Of a stretch of 21,010 nucleotides of DNA, positions 7,910 to 14,409 are shown in pieces. Below the pieces are notes generated by a model, which had not been told where the DNA came from, searched no databases, and saw only the letters and a list, made by a program, of their open reading frames with translations. Every line of letters begins with the position of its first letter. Within the stretch, counting starts at the first letter, position 1. The DNA is from an uncultured Chlamydiaceae bacterium (lineage in GTDB: Bacteria > Chlamydiota > Chlamydiia > Chlamydiales > Chlamydiaceae). The DNA is taken from contig CALGBW010000035.1 of NCBI GenBank assembly GCA_937884635.1, forward strand, positions 1 to 21,010. Direction: 5' to 3'. The translations under genes were made by a program, and so were the position numbers.

Positions 7910-8959
7910 TTACGCAATTGTAATGTTTGAATCTAAGTAGATGTCTTGGATGAGGTTGAGTAATGATACACCTTCAGAGAAAGGACGTTGGAATGCTTTC
8001 CTTCCTAAGATTAAACCTAGACCACCAGCTCGTTTGTTAATAACGGCTGTTTTTGCTGTTTCAGCAAAATCGTTTTCTCCTGAAGGCCCTCCAGAATTAA
8101 TCAACCCTACTTTACCACAGTAACTATTCAAAATTTGATACCGGCATAGGTCAATAGGGTGATCCGAAGACAGTTCGCTATACACCTTATCATGTGTTTT
8201 ACTAAAATTAATAGCTTTAAAACCGCCATTGCATGTAGGCAACTTTTGTTTGACAATGTCTGCACCGAGGGTAGCTCCCAAGTGATTTGCTTGACCTGTC
8301 AAGTCAGCAGAAGAGTGATAATCCACTTTATTAACTTGGAAATGGGAATTTCTTAGATAACACCAAAGTATGGTAGCTAAGCCTAATTCACGAGCTTTAG
8401 CAAATGCTTGAGACACAGCAACAATTTCTTCAGATGAAGATTCTGATCCGAAATAAATTGTTGCTCCAACTGCAACAGCTCCTAAGTTATAGGCGTTTTC
8501 TACTTGAGAAAAGAAAATTTGATGATAGCTCGTCGGGTAAGATAATAACTCGTTATGGTTCAATTTGAGAATGAATGGGATTTTATGAGCATACTTCCTA
8601 GAGAGCAAGCTAAGAACCCCATAGGAAGAGGCAACAGCTGAACATCCCGCTTCTATGGCAAGACGCACAATGTTTTCAGGATCAAAGTACATAGGGTTAG
8701 GCGCAAAGGAAGCTCCAGCGGAGTGTTCGATTCCTTGGTCAACAGGAAGAATAGATAGGTAACCGGAACTTGCTAATCTACCATGCATAAACATTGATTG
8801 TAGAGATTTTAGCACCCGATTATTTCTATCAGAGGGGATAAAGACCTCATCTATAAAATTCTTAGAAGGCAGCGTTAAACTTTCTTTTTTTACGCAAGAG
8901 CATGTGTAGTTGAGTAAGTAATCCGCGTCGTCGCCCAGTAATTCGTAAACGTTATGCAT
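7910..8959 (-). CDS. dhnA: Class I fructose-bisphosphate aldolase, DhnA/FbaB type
   Basis: A 349-aa TIM-barrel aldolase that cleaves fructose-1,6-bisphosphate in glycolysis. It shows LPVDQGIEHS near residue 71, KLNHNELL near 132 and LGADIVKQKLP around 231-241. Lys237 is the expected Schiff-base residue of the DhnA family. GLINSGGPSGE and GLGLILGRKAFQRP form the C-terminal phosphate site. The frame is open further back to TTG at 9019, but ATG at 8959 has the Shine-Dalgarno AGAGGTG a few nt upstream and gives the usual length of about 350 aa. The chlamydial aldolase is of this archaeal-like class. The permease follows after 10 nt. Confidence 0.9.
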   Translation of the reverse strand: MHNVYELLGDDADYLLNYTCSCVKKESLTLPSKNFIDEVFIPSDRNNRVLKSLQSMFMHGRLASSGYLSILPVDQGIEHSAGASFAPNPMYFDPENIVRLAIEAGCSAVASSYGVLSLLSRKYAHKIPFILKLNHNELLSYPTSYHQIFFSQVENAYNLGAVAVGATIYFGSESSSEEIVAVSQAFAKARELGLATILWCYLRNSHFQVNKVDYHSSADLTGQANHLGATLGADIVKQKLPTCNGGFKAINFSKTHDKVYSELSSDHPIDLCRYQILNSYCGKVGLINSGGPSGENDFAETAKTAVINKRAGGLGLILGRKAFQRPFSEGVSLLNLIQDIYLDSNITIA

Positions 8960-9444
8960 AACACCTCTAATGTGGTCTTCTTTCACTGCAAATGTATAGA
9001 AATGTGTTAGTCCGTGCAATAGAGATTTGACACGCTCTTATTCTAAAGGGTGAGATTCTTGGTTATACAACGCCTTATGACAGGTATATTCTGACTTCAC
9101 TTTCTAGTTTGGCAGAACTTACCGAAAGATATTGTTTTGATACGGTTCGTGAGCAAACTTCAAATACTAGGTTCTTAATGGTCTGATGGCTCTCTTTTGT
9201 AGCGGGAGAACTTGCTTTCATTCTTCTTGATCTTATGAAAGGCTCTGTAGTTCCATACATGATTATATTTCATGAGAGTGGAAGAAAGTTTCTTTCATCT
9301 CGTTCTGAATAAACCATTTTGTCAATGGAAAATTCATATGCAGGATACAAAAAAACTCTTACGAAGGTTTATGAACGCATTTTTGAATTTGTAGCCAGTT
9401 TACAGGTGTCTAAAAGGTTTTTTTAGATTTTCCAAAAAAAATAA
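8960..9444. other. Divergent intergenic region between aldolase and orphan gene
   Basis: A gap of about 485 nt without a convincing gene. It must hold the aldolase promoter on the minus strand, but I could not pick a clear one. At 9409-9427 an AT-rich 7-bp inverted repeat TCTAAAA/TTTTAGA with a 5-nt loop is followed by TTTTCC. It lies 18 nt upstream of the next promoter and could be a remnant terminator or a binding site. A short minus-strand frame at 9075-9260 shows no ribosome site or recognisable features. Confidence 0.4.
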
Positions 9445-9474
9445 TTGAATTCAAAAAAATCTTGCACATATATT
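9445..9474 (+). promoter_or_regulatory. Probable sigma-66 promoter of the 124-aa orphan gene
   Basis: TTGAAT (9445-9450), an 18-bp A-rich spacer, and TATATT (9469-9474). The start codon is 49 nt downstream of the -10 box, leaving a short 5' UTR. Confidence 0.55.
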
Positions 9475-9523
9475 CTCAACCGATTTTCCCTGAATGGGAA
9501 GCGAAAAATGAATGGAGGTATGT

Positions 9524-9898
9524 ATGTCAAACCCAATTGGTGGTAACCAATATCCTAGTGCTTGGTGGAAATATTATGAAGAAGTAGAAAAAGGAATAAC
9601 AGGAACTGCAGAGTCTGCCCAACCTTCTATTTCTATTCCTAGCGATGACGAACAGGAAGACGTGGATACAATCGCTAAAGTAGTTAATATGGCTCTTATA
9701 CACATATTAGATAATGAAGGTAAATGTGTAGAATGTGGTACACCTGATAAGGCCTGCCCATTCGGTGGTATTAGCCCTTCAGAATCCGAAGAAGACTCAG
9801 AGTGGAAAGAAATTTACAGACAAATGTTAGGGGACTCGCAGCCAGATCAAGCCGATACCAAACCTGAGGATAGACCTGAATCCGGCCCTAAGTCCTAA
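9524..9898 (+). CDS. Acidic orphan protein with a Cys motif, unknown function
   Basis: A 124-aa acidic protein with no signal peptide or membrane segment. I chose ATG at 9524, preceded by ATGGAGG (9512-9518); the same frame also opens at the ATG inside that Shine-Dalgarno site. The N-terminus MSNPIGGNQYPSAWWKYY is Ser/Asn/Pro-rich, in keeping with type III secretion signals, which have no strict motif. A helix-like stretch at 46-63 is followed by C-x2-C-x6-CP (Cys68, Cys71, Cys78), a possible half metal site. The tail is Pro/Asp/Glu/Ser-rich. It has its own promoter and a downstream hairpin. I do not recognise it. It begins the accessory island where C. trachomatis carries an Inc gene (CT214). 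Confidence 0.7.
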   Translation: MSNPIGGNQYPSAWWKYYEEVEKGITGTAESAQPSISIPSDDEQEDVDTIAKVVNMALIHILDNEGKCVECGTPDKACPFGGISPSESEEDSEWKEIYRQMLGDSQPDQADTKPEDRPESGPKS

Positions 9899-10209
9899 AT
9901 TTCACTGTTGTGTGAATATTTGTATGGATTTATGTGCCAAGCTCAATCCGCATCGCCAAACTTCGGAAGGCGCGGTGATGCGGGTTGAGGCTTTGATAAA
10001 CGAATGTAGTGCGGGTGTTACCACCCTTCGCATCTTTCTATTTGCGGACTTTACATGCCGAGATCATATTCTACAATATTTTTTCTTGCGGAACGGATTT
10101 TTCTTATGTATCCGAGATAGGATACCTTTGATGAAAGACTGGCAAGAAGTTATATAAAACTTGCGGTCCACACGTTCGTTTGGTTGGGCATAATGTGCCG
10201 ATTCCATCA
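9899..10209 (+). other. Noncoding gap with a strong hairpin after the orphan gene
   Basis: Just past the orphan stop, CCGCATCGCC (9948-9957) and GGTGATGCGG (9974-9983) form a 10-bp stem with one G-T pair and a 16-nt loop. It is a likely terminator, though no T tract follows. A second small hairpin GGGTG-TTAC-CACCC lies at about 10013-10026. The stretch is richer in GC than its neighbours. A frame from 9912 to 10157 has no ribosome site, overlaps the hairpin and shows no conserved features, so I leave it unannotated. Confidence 0.45.
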
Positions 10210-10238
10210 TTGAGAAAAAATAATTTTAACATTAAAAC
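10210..10238 (+). promoter_or_regulatory. Promoter of the first Cys-rich paralogue
   Basis: TTGAGA (10210-10215), a 17-bp A/T spacer, and TAAAAC (10233-10238). It aligns along its whole length with the promoters of the three later paralogues (CTGACA or ATGACA, 17 bp, TATAAC), so it is both a promoter by position and a relic of common origin. Confidence 0.65.
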
Positions 10239-10286
10239 TCCCCCCGTTCTGTTACTCAAGAACATCCAAGTATACATGAACAAAAG

Positions 10287-10333
10287 AGCTAATAGAGCCT
10301 GGAAAGGCAGGATTTGTTCTTTGCCTATTAGCT
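10287..10333 (+). promoter_or_regulatory. Leader hairpin of the first paralogue
   Basis: A perfect 9-bp stem AGCTAATAG (10287-10295) and CTATTAGCT (10325-10333). Inside it GCCT-GGAA-AGGC (10297-10308) makes a second hairpin with a GNRA-type GGAA loop. It ends 25 nt before the start codon, close to the Shine-Dalgarno. It is unrelated in sequence to the leader hairpins of the other three paralogues. Confidence 0.55.
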
Positions 10334-10358
10334 AGATTTATTGATCAGGGAGGTTTGT

Positions 10359-11042
10359 ATGTGTTGTCCGAGTGAAAATAGAGGAGGTTGTGGATCCTCT
10401 TGGCCCTCAGCTTGTAATGCGAGAACATCCTCATTATCTTCTGAGGAAGTTAATGAAAAACCAAAGATTCGACCTACTCCGAATCAAACTCCATTTGAGA
10501 CGGCTATGTGTTTAACGCAGACTGTAAACATAATGGATTGTGTATTGAAAAATAAAACCTGGTTGGGAGTCCTCTCTAACATAAAAGAAGAGGAACAAAG
10601 AACTTGTGTAAGTAAGCTGCCTCGATGGTTGCGTTCTTGTTGTGAGCGTTTTTATCGTAGTAGGCATCCGCTTGTTGGTATGCCGCTTGTTGGTATGGAG
10701 GATTTTAATGCATTACTTCAGGATGCTGAGCAAAGGTGGGGAATTACTGTCGTTATACTAGCATTGCAGCAGTTAGAAGAGAGACTTCCCTATCTGTTTA
10801 TGCAAGATATCTCTGTAGTGAGATCTGCTTTACATGATGCCTGTAATGATCAAATGTTTAACATATCTAATCTGGAGATGGAGCTTGTCGTGCAATCGCC
10901 TTGCGTATACGAAGAAGGCAAAAATACATCGCTATTAGATCCTCGGTGGCGTGATTGTGCAGCTATCTGCTACCAAATTGTTCGTATAGGCAGATGTTTA
11001 TTAGAAGGTATAGACAACGGTGAACAAGAAACTGCTGTCTAA
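10359..11042 (+). CDS. Cys-rich MCC protein, copy 1 (divergent member)
   Basis: A 227-aa protein. ATG at 10359 has AGGGAGG 5 nt upstream; the longer frame from TTG at 10341 would run through this ribosome site and is unlikely. It begins MCCPSENRGGCG, then a Ser/Pro-rich linker to about residue 45 and a predicted helical body without membrane segments. Homology to the later copies is seen in MEDFNALLQDAEQRWGIT (113-130), ALQQLE (135-140) and SLLDPRWRD (191-199), which match SREDLNDIL..EFGIT, ALERL and SLxDPxxRD. A 15-bp in-frame tandem repeat gives PLVGM twice (104-113). It is the most diverged of four tandem genes. Function unknown. Confidence 0.75.
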   Translation: MCCPSENRGGCGSSWPSACNARTSSLSSEEVNEKPKIRPTPNQTPFETAMCLTQTVNIMDCVLKNKTWLGVLSNIKEEEQRTCVSKLPRWLRSCCERFYRSRHPLVGMPLVGMEDFNALLQDAEQRWGITVVILALQQLEERLPYLFMQDISVVRSALHDACNDQMFNISNLEMELVVQSPCVYEEGKNTSLLDPRWRDCAAICYQIVRIGRCLLEGIDNGEQETAV

Positions 11043-11050
11043 TTCTATTT

Positions 11051-11078
11051 ACCCACCAGCTAGGGCGGGTGGGTTTTG
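11051..11078 (+). terminator. Terminator of copy 1
   Basis: ACCCACC (11051-11057) and GGTGGGT (11068-11074) pair over 7 bp and are followed by TTTTG, 9 nt after the stop codon. Confidence 0.75.
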
Positions 11079-11265
11079 TGTGATAAGGCCTTCTTCTTTT
11101 TAAATCTCTGAGCTCATTACTCTTAGCTATATACCAACATATCCACTGGTTAAAACTGTAACTTTCTTATTTAATTGTTGGGATGTGTCCAGATACCTCT
11201 GCAGGAACGGAATTCCCTTTCAGGGTATTCTGTAAAAGTATTTTTTTAATTTTTTCGGTGTAGAG
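11079..11265 (+). other. Spacer between terminator of copy 1 and promoter of copy 2
   Basis: No gene is evident. An imperfect inverted repeat GAATTCCC (11210-11217) and GGGTATTC (11223-11230), with a T-T mismatch, lies about 35 nt upstream of the copy 2 -35 box. It could be an operator, but it is not obviously repeated at the other copies. Confidence 0.3.
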
Positions 11266-11294
11266 CTGACAAAAAAATTTTTTAATATTATAAC
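11266..11294 (+). promoter_or_regulatory. Promoter of copy 2
   Basis: CTGACA (11266-11271), a 17-bp spacer made of an A tract then a T tract, and TATAAC (11289-11294). The same element with the same spacing occurs at 12478 and 13493. Confidence 0.7.
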
Positions 11295-11300
11295 CTTTTG

Positions 11301-11478
11301 CTCTGTTGTTGAGTGTGATCGGAAAAACAACAGAACGCGATCACGCTAATAAAGGGAGAAAGTGCAGTCGTGGTAAGCGAGGATCTGTTTCTTAGCAAAT
11401 CCATGTTTCTCTCTACCTATTCCAGGGCATGAACTGGGGTGGCTATTGGTTAACTTTATTGCATAAAGGGAGGTTGAT
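11301..11478 (+). promoter_or_regulatory. Structured 5' leader of copy 2
   Basis: About 180 nt between promoter and start. Stem I: AGTGTGATCG (11312-11321) with CGATCACGCT (11338-11347), 10 bp including one G-T. Stem II: GGGAGAAA (11354-11361) with TTTCTCTC (11406-11413), then a one-sided 7-nt bulge GTGCAGT, then CGTGG (11369-11373) with CCATG (11401-11405). The leader ends in GGGAGG and a GTTGAT spacer before ATG. The same two stems form in the leaders of copies 3 and 4 with different bases. This resembles a cis-acting RNA; ligand, protein partner or sRNA target is unknown. Confidence 0.65.
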
Positions 11479-12117
11479 ATGTGTTGTCCATCAGGAAATG
11501 GTTGTGGTCGTGGTTGCGGAAATTGTGGCGGTTCTAATCCAGAGGATGGTGCAGTGGGTGGTTTTCAGCCCATCCAACAAACAGCGCAAGAGCTTCAAAA
11601 TATAATAACGCTTGTTAAAGGGTTTTTCCATACTGGTGGTCATTGGGATGAGCTGGTAGAATCTATGCGTCGTTGGAAATGCGAGAGTTTAGGGTGTTGT
11701 GCTCTCTGTCTGACGGCTGTGGCAAATTGCTTCCGGGATTGTGCCAATAATGGTGCTTTGTCTCGTGAAGACTTAAATGACATTCTTACACGACTCAGCC
11801 TTGAGTTTGGTATCACAACTATATGCGTGGCCTTAGAACGTTTATCAGGTCAGTTAGGAGAGATCTGTCATAAGCCAAAAGAAGAGGCTGAAAACATGTT
11901 GCGACAGGCTTGTGAAAAGGTCGCTGTCGATCTTAGAGAAGCGCAAGGGGTGCTCGTCCAAACAGAAGTAGATGAATCCTCTTTGCTAGATCCTGAAATG
12001 AGAAGATTGGATGCGATATTAGAGATGATTAGTAAAGTTTGTGCTGCTGTAGCCGATGCAACAGTTCTGGAATCAGTTATTAGCGCGGATAGTGCAAGTG
12101 GTTCAGACTCTAGATGA
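11479..12117 (+). CDS. Cys-rich MCC protein, copy 2
   Basis: A 212-aa protein with 15 Cys. The N-terminus MCCPSGNGCGRGCGNCGG is a Gly/Cys-rich tag, followed by a flexible stretch to about 32 and a helical body. Landmarks are LGCCALC (71-77), DCANNGALSREDL (87-99), EFGITTICVALERL (109-122), ICHKPKEE (129-136) and SSLLDPEMRR (167-176), then an Asp/Ser-rich tail. There is no signal peptide or membrane segment. The NNG-x-LSREDL stretch has an EF-hand-like layout but few acidic ligands. It has its own promoter, leader and terminator. Closest relative is copy 3. I do not recognise the family; a type III effector is a guess from genome context. Confidence 0.8.
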   Translation: MCCPSGNGCGRGCGNCGGSNPEDGAVGGFQPIQQTAQELQNIITLVKGFFHTGGHWDELVESMRRWKCESLGCCALCLTAVANCFRDCANNGALSREDLNDILTRLSLEFGITTICVALERLSGQLGEICHKPKEEAENMLRQACEKVAVDLREAQGVLVQTEVDESSLLDPEMRRLDAILEMISKVCAAVADATVLESVISADSASGSDSR

Positions 12118-12136
12118 TAATGGCGATCCAATTTCT

Positions 12137-12175
12137 GCCCCTGGTTCTTTATCGGGGGCGTTTCTTATTTAGCTA
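12137..12175 (+). terminator. Terminator of copy 2
   Basis: GCCCC (12137-12141) and GGGGC (12155-12159) form the stem and are followed by GTTTCTTATTT, 19 nt after the stop. Confidence 0.7.
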
Positions 12176-12477
12176 GCCTATTCTTTAGGCTATAGTGTTG
12201 TTATGATTAGATCACGCAGTCTATGCAGATTTCTATTCCAATGATAATGAAAGAGTACAAGTTTTCTTGAGAGAACTTTCTTACGTCTTTATTTAAATCT
12301 TTAAGAGATGGTTGTGGGCGATCTACCCCCATGGCTCAATGTCAATGAGATTGAATGTCAAAGGCGCTTTCTTCCATGTGTTATCCTATACATCAGTAAT
12401 CTGTTCAATTAAGCCCTCTAAGGGTGTTGGTGTGCCGTTTCTATCTATGTCTAAAAATATTGATTTTCAGCATAGAA
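12176..12477 (+). other. Spacer between copies 2 and 3
   Basis: About 300 nt with no convincing gene. A frame from 12312 to 12497 runs into the copy 3 promoter and has no ribosome site. The sequence is less similar to the spacer before copy 2 than the leaders are to each other, which makes the leader conservation stand out. Confidence 0.4.
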
Positions 12478-12506
12478 ATGACAAAAAATTTTTTTAATAT
12501 TATAAC
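12478..12506 (+). promoter_or_regulatory. Promoter of copy 3
   Basis: ATGACA (12478-12483), a 17-bp A-then-T spacer, and TATAAC (12501-12506), matching the copies 2 and 4 promoters. Confidence 0.7.
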
Positions 12507-12512
12507 TTCTCG

Positions 12513-12693
12513 CGCTGTTGTCATAGGTGATTGTGGATCAATAAAACACAATCGCACTAAGTGGATGAATAGAGAGAAGACGCAGCCGTGGTAGATAGAG
12601 GTCTATTTCTAAGCAATGCCACGTTTTTCTTTGCTATTTCAGGGAGTGCTCTGGGGTGGCTTGGTTGAACTTTATTGCATGAGGGAGGTTGAT
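12513..12693 (+). promoter_or_regulatory. Structured 5' leader of copy 3
   Basis: Stem I: GTGATTGTG (12527-12535) with CACAATCGC (12547-12555), extended by TAG (12524-12526) with CTA (12557-12559) across a bulged A. Stem II: AGAGAAG (12573-12579) with TTTCTTT (12626-12632), with two G-T pairs; the 7-nt one-sided bulge ACGCAGC; then CGTGG (12587-12591) with CCACG (12619-12623), fully Watson-Crick. It ends in GAGGGAGG-TTGAT-ATG. Several pairs differ from copies 2 and 4 on both sides at once. Confidence 0.65.
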
Positions 12694-13344
12694 ATGTGTT
12701 GTCCAACTAGAAATGGTTGTGGATGTTTTTGCGGTTCTAACACTCAAGAAGGTGGTGCGGTAGGTGGGGAAGGAACACAATCGCCTGTAACGATAGCACA
12801 AGAACTTGGAAGTATAGCTTTAATTGTTAGGGGCGTTTGTTTTTCTGGTGGGGATTGGGTAGGACTGTTTGACTCCCTGCGGAATTGGGAGTGTCAGCGA
12901 CTAGGATGTTGTGAGCCTTGTATGCAGGCCTTGGTAAACTGTTTCTGTTATTGCGGTGGCAATAATGGTGCTATTTCTCGTGAAGACTTACATGATGTTC
13001 TTGTAAGGTCCAGCCTTGAGTTTGGTATCACAACTTTGTGCTTGGCTTTAGATCGTTTATCAAGTGAATTAGGGAAGATTTGTCATAAGCCGAAAGAGGA
13101 CGTTGAAAGTATTTTGAAATCGGCCTGTGAAAAAGCCTTCGCTGATATTAAGAGAACGGAAGAACAACTTATCTTATGTGAAGCGGATGAGTCATCTTTA
13201 ACAGACCCTACTTTGAGAGACCCAGTTCGATTATGTAGCTTAATTCAACGGGTATGCGCTTCTGTTGGGCTAGTAGATGTTATAACACAACCTCCTATCC
13301 ACTCTGATGATGATCGTGACTCAAGTAATTCAGGATCTAGATAA
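12694..13344 (+). CDS. Cys-rich MCC protein, copy 3
   Basis: A 216-aa protein. The frame is open upstream to 12616, but ATG at 12694 has the same GGGAGG-TTGAT ribosome site as copy 2 and starts the conserved MCCPTRNGCGCFCG. Body landmarks are LGCCEPC (70-76), CGGNNGAISREDL (87-99), EFGITTLCLALDRL (109-122), ICHKPKED (129-136), SSLTDPTLRDPVRLCSLIQRVCA (168-189) and an Asp/Ser tail. No membrane segment or signal peptide is seen. It is closest to copy 2 in the middle and to copy 4 near SLTDPTLRDPV, which suggests stepwise duplication or gene conversion. Function unknown. Confidence 0.8.
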   Translation: MCCPTRNGCGCFCGSNTQEGGAVGGEGTQSPVTIAQELGSIALIVRGVCFSGGDWVGLFDSLRNWECQRLGCCEPCMQALVNCFCYCGGNNGAISREDLHDVLVRSSLEFGITTLCLALDRLSSELGKICHKPKEDVESILKSACEKAFADIKRTEEQLILCEADESSLTDPTLRDPVRLCSLIQRVCASVGLVDVITQPPIHSDDDRDSSNSGSR

Positions 13345-13364
13345 AAGTTGCGAATCTAATTCCC

Positions 13365-13390
13365 GCCCCTGTTTATGTGCAGGGGCTTTG
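13365..13390 (+). terminator. Terminator of copy 3
   Basis: GCCCCTG (13365-13371) and CAGGGGC (13380-13386) form a perfect 7-bp stem followed by TTTG, 20 nt after the stop. Confidence 0.7.
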
Positions 13391-13492
13391 ATGAATAAAT
13401 TGTTTTCATCCATCCATACTCATTTCCATAGATTTTAGCTTCTACAAAAAAATAGATTCCTAGCTGAGGCATAAAAATATTTTCGCTCAGAA

Positions 13493-13521
13493 CTGACAAA
13501 AAATTTTTTCAATATTATAAC
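13493..13521 (+). promoter_or_regulatory. Promoter of copy 4
   Basis: CTGACA (13493-13498), a 17-bp A-then-T spacer, and TATAAC (13516-13521). Confidence 0.7.
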
Positions 13522-13527
13522 CCCTCG

Positions 13528-13707
13528 CGCTGTTGTTTAGCGTGGTCCTGAAATAATAGAAGTCGGATCACCCTAATAGATGAATAGAGAGAAAGTGCAG
13601 CCGTGGTAAGCAGAGGTTTTTCAGCACGACCATGTGTTTCTCTCTGCCTATTCCAGACATGTGAGTTGGGATAGGGTAGTTGAATTCTATTGTATGAGGA
13701 AGTTGAT
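13528..13707 (+). promoter_or_regulatory. Structured 5' leader of copy 4
   Basis: Stem I: AGCGTGGTCC (13539-13548) with GGATCACCCT (13565-13574), nine pairs with one C-C mismatch. Stem II: AGAGAGAAA (13586-13594) with TTTCTCTCT (13637-13645), a perfect 9 bp; the 7-nt bulge GTGCAGC; then CGTGGT (13602-13607) with ACCATG (13629-13634). The ribosome site is weaker than in copies 2 and 3 (GAGGAAG instead of GGGAGG), so copy 4 may be translated less. Confidence 0.65.
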
Positions 13708-14394
13708 ATGTGTTGTTCAATTGGAAATGGTTGTGGATGTTGTGGTGGCTCTAACCTAGAGATTAATACAGAAAGTAGAGAAGGACGATCTCTTGAGAAA
13801 ATAGCAAGAGAGCTTGGGAGTGCGGCTTTGCTCGTTAAGGGCTTTCTTCATTCCGATGGTAACTGGTTAAGTTTGGTGGATTCTATATGCGGTTGGGAAC
13901 GAGAACGTTTAGGATGTTGTCAAAGTTGGATAAGTCGTTTGGTTGATTGGTTCCAGAATTGTGGTGGTGATAATGGTGAGATTACCCGTGACGAGCTGCA
14001 TGCCGTGTTTCAAGTATTATGTGCTGAACATGGAGTGGCAACTGTCTGTTTAACGTTAGAACGTTTAGCAGGCAGTTTAGAGGAGATTTGTCATAAGTCA
14101 AAAGTGGAAGTAGAAGAAATTTTGACTCAATACTGCCGTGAGGCATCCCTAGATATCCAAAATTTACAAGCATTTTGGTTGTATCACCAAGGCACTTGGG
14201 TAGAAACAGCTGTGCGACATGGAAGTTTGACAGACCCTACCCTGAGAGATCCAGTTCAGTTATGTAACTTGATTCAACGAGTCTGCGCTGCTGCAGGAGT
14301 GACGGGAGTGGTCACAGAGGCCCCTCGCCGTGCTAGTGGAACAGGTGACTCAAATAATTCAGAAGGAAATGGATCAACTAGCACACAATTATAA
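13708..14394 (+). CDS. Cys-rich MCC protein, copy 4
   Basis: A 228-aa protein starting MCCSIGNGCGCCGGSN at ATG 13708, chosen by homology and spacing from GAGGAAG. Landmarks are LGCCQSW (68-74), CGGDNGEITRDEL (85-97), HGVATVCLTLERL (108-120), ICHKSKVE (127-134) and SLTDPTLRDPVQLCNLIQRVCA (173-194). Compared with copies 2 and 3 it has lost several body Cys and has a longer insert around 155-172 and a Ser/Gly/Asn/Thr-rich tail. It has no membrane segment or signal peptide. The DNGEITRDEL segment is the closest of the set to an EF-hand loop end. Function unknown. Confidence 0.8.
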   Translation: MCCSIGNGCGCCGGSNLEINTESREGRSLEKIARELGSAALLVKGFLHSDGNWLSLVDSICGWERERLGCCQSWISRLVDWFQNCGGDNGEITRDELHAVFQVLCAEHGVATVCLTLERLAGSLEEICHKSKVEVEEILTQYCREASLDIQNLQAFWLYHQGTWVETAVRHGSLTDPTLRDPVQLCNLIQRVCAAAGVTGVVTEAPRRASGTGDSNNSEGNGSTSTQL

Positions 14395-14409
14395 TGGAAA
14401 TTCATTACT

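Noticed and set aside
9075..9260. 61-codon minus-strand frame upstream of the aldolase
   Set aside because: No ribosome site, no recognisable features; probably chance.
9912..10157. 81-codon plus-strand frame after the orphan gene
   Set aside because: It starts at GTG with no ribosome site, spans a strong hairpin and shows no motif; more likely noncoding.
12312..12497. 61-codon frame between copies 2 and 3
   Set aside because: It runs into the copy 3 promoter, has no ribosome site and no counterpart in the other spacers.
12616..12693. N-terminal extension of copy 3
   Set aside because: The frame is open upstream by chance through the leader, but the conserved ribosome site and MCC start are at 12694.
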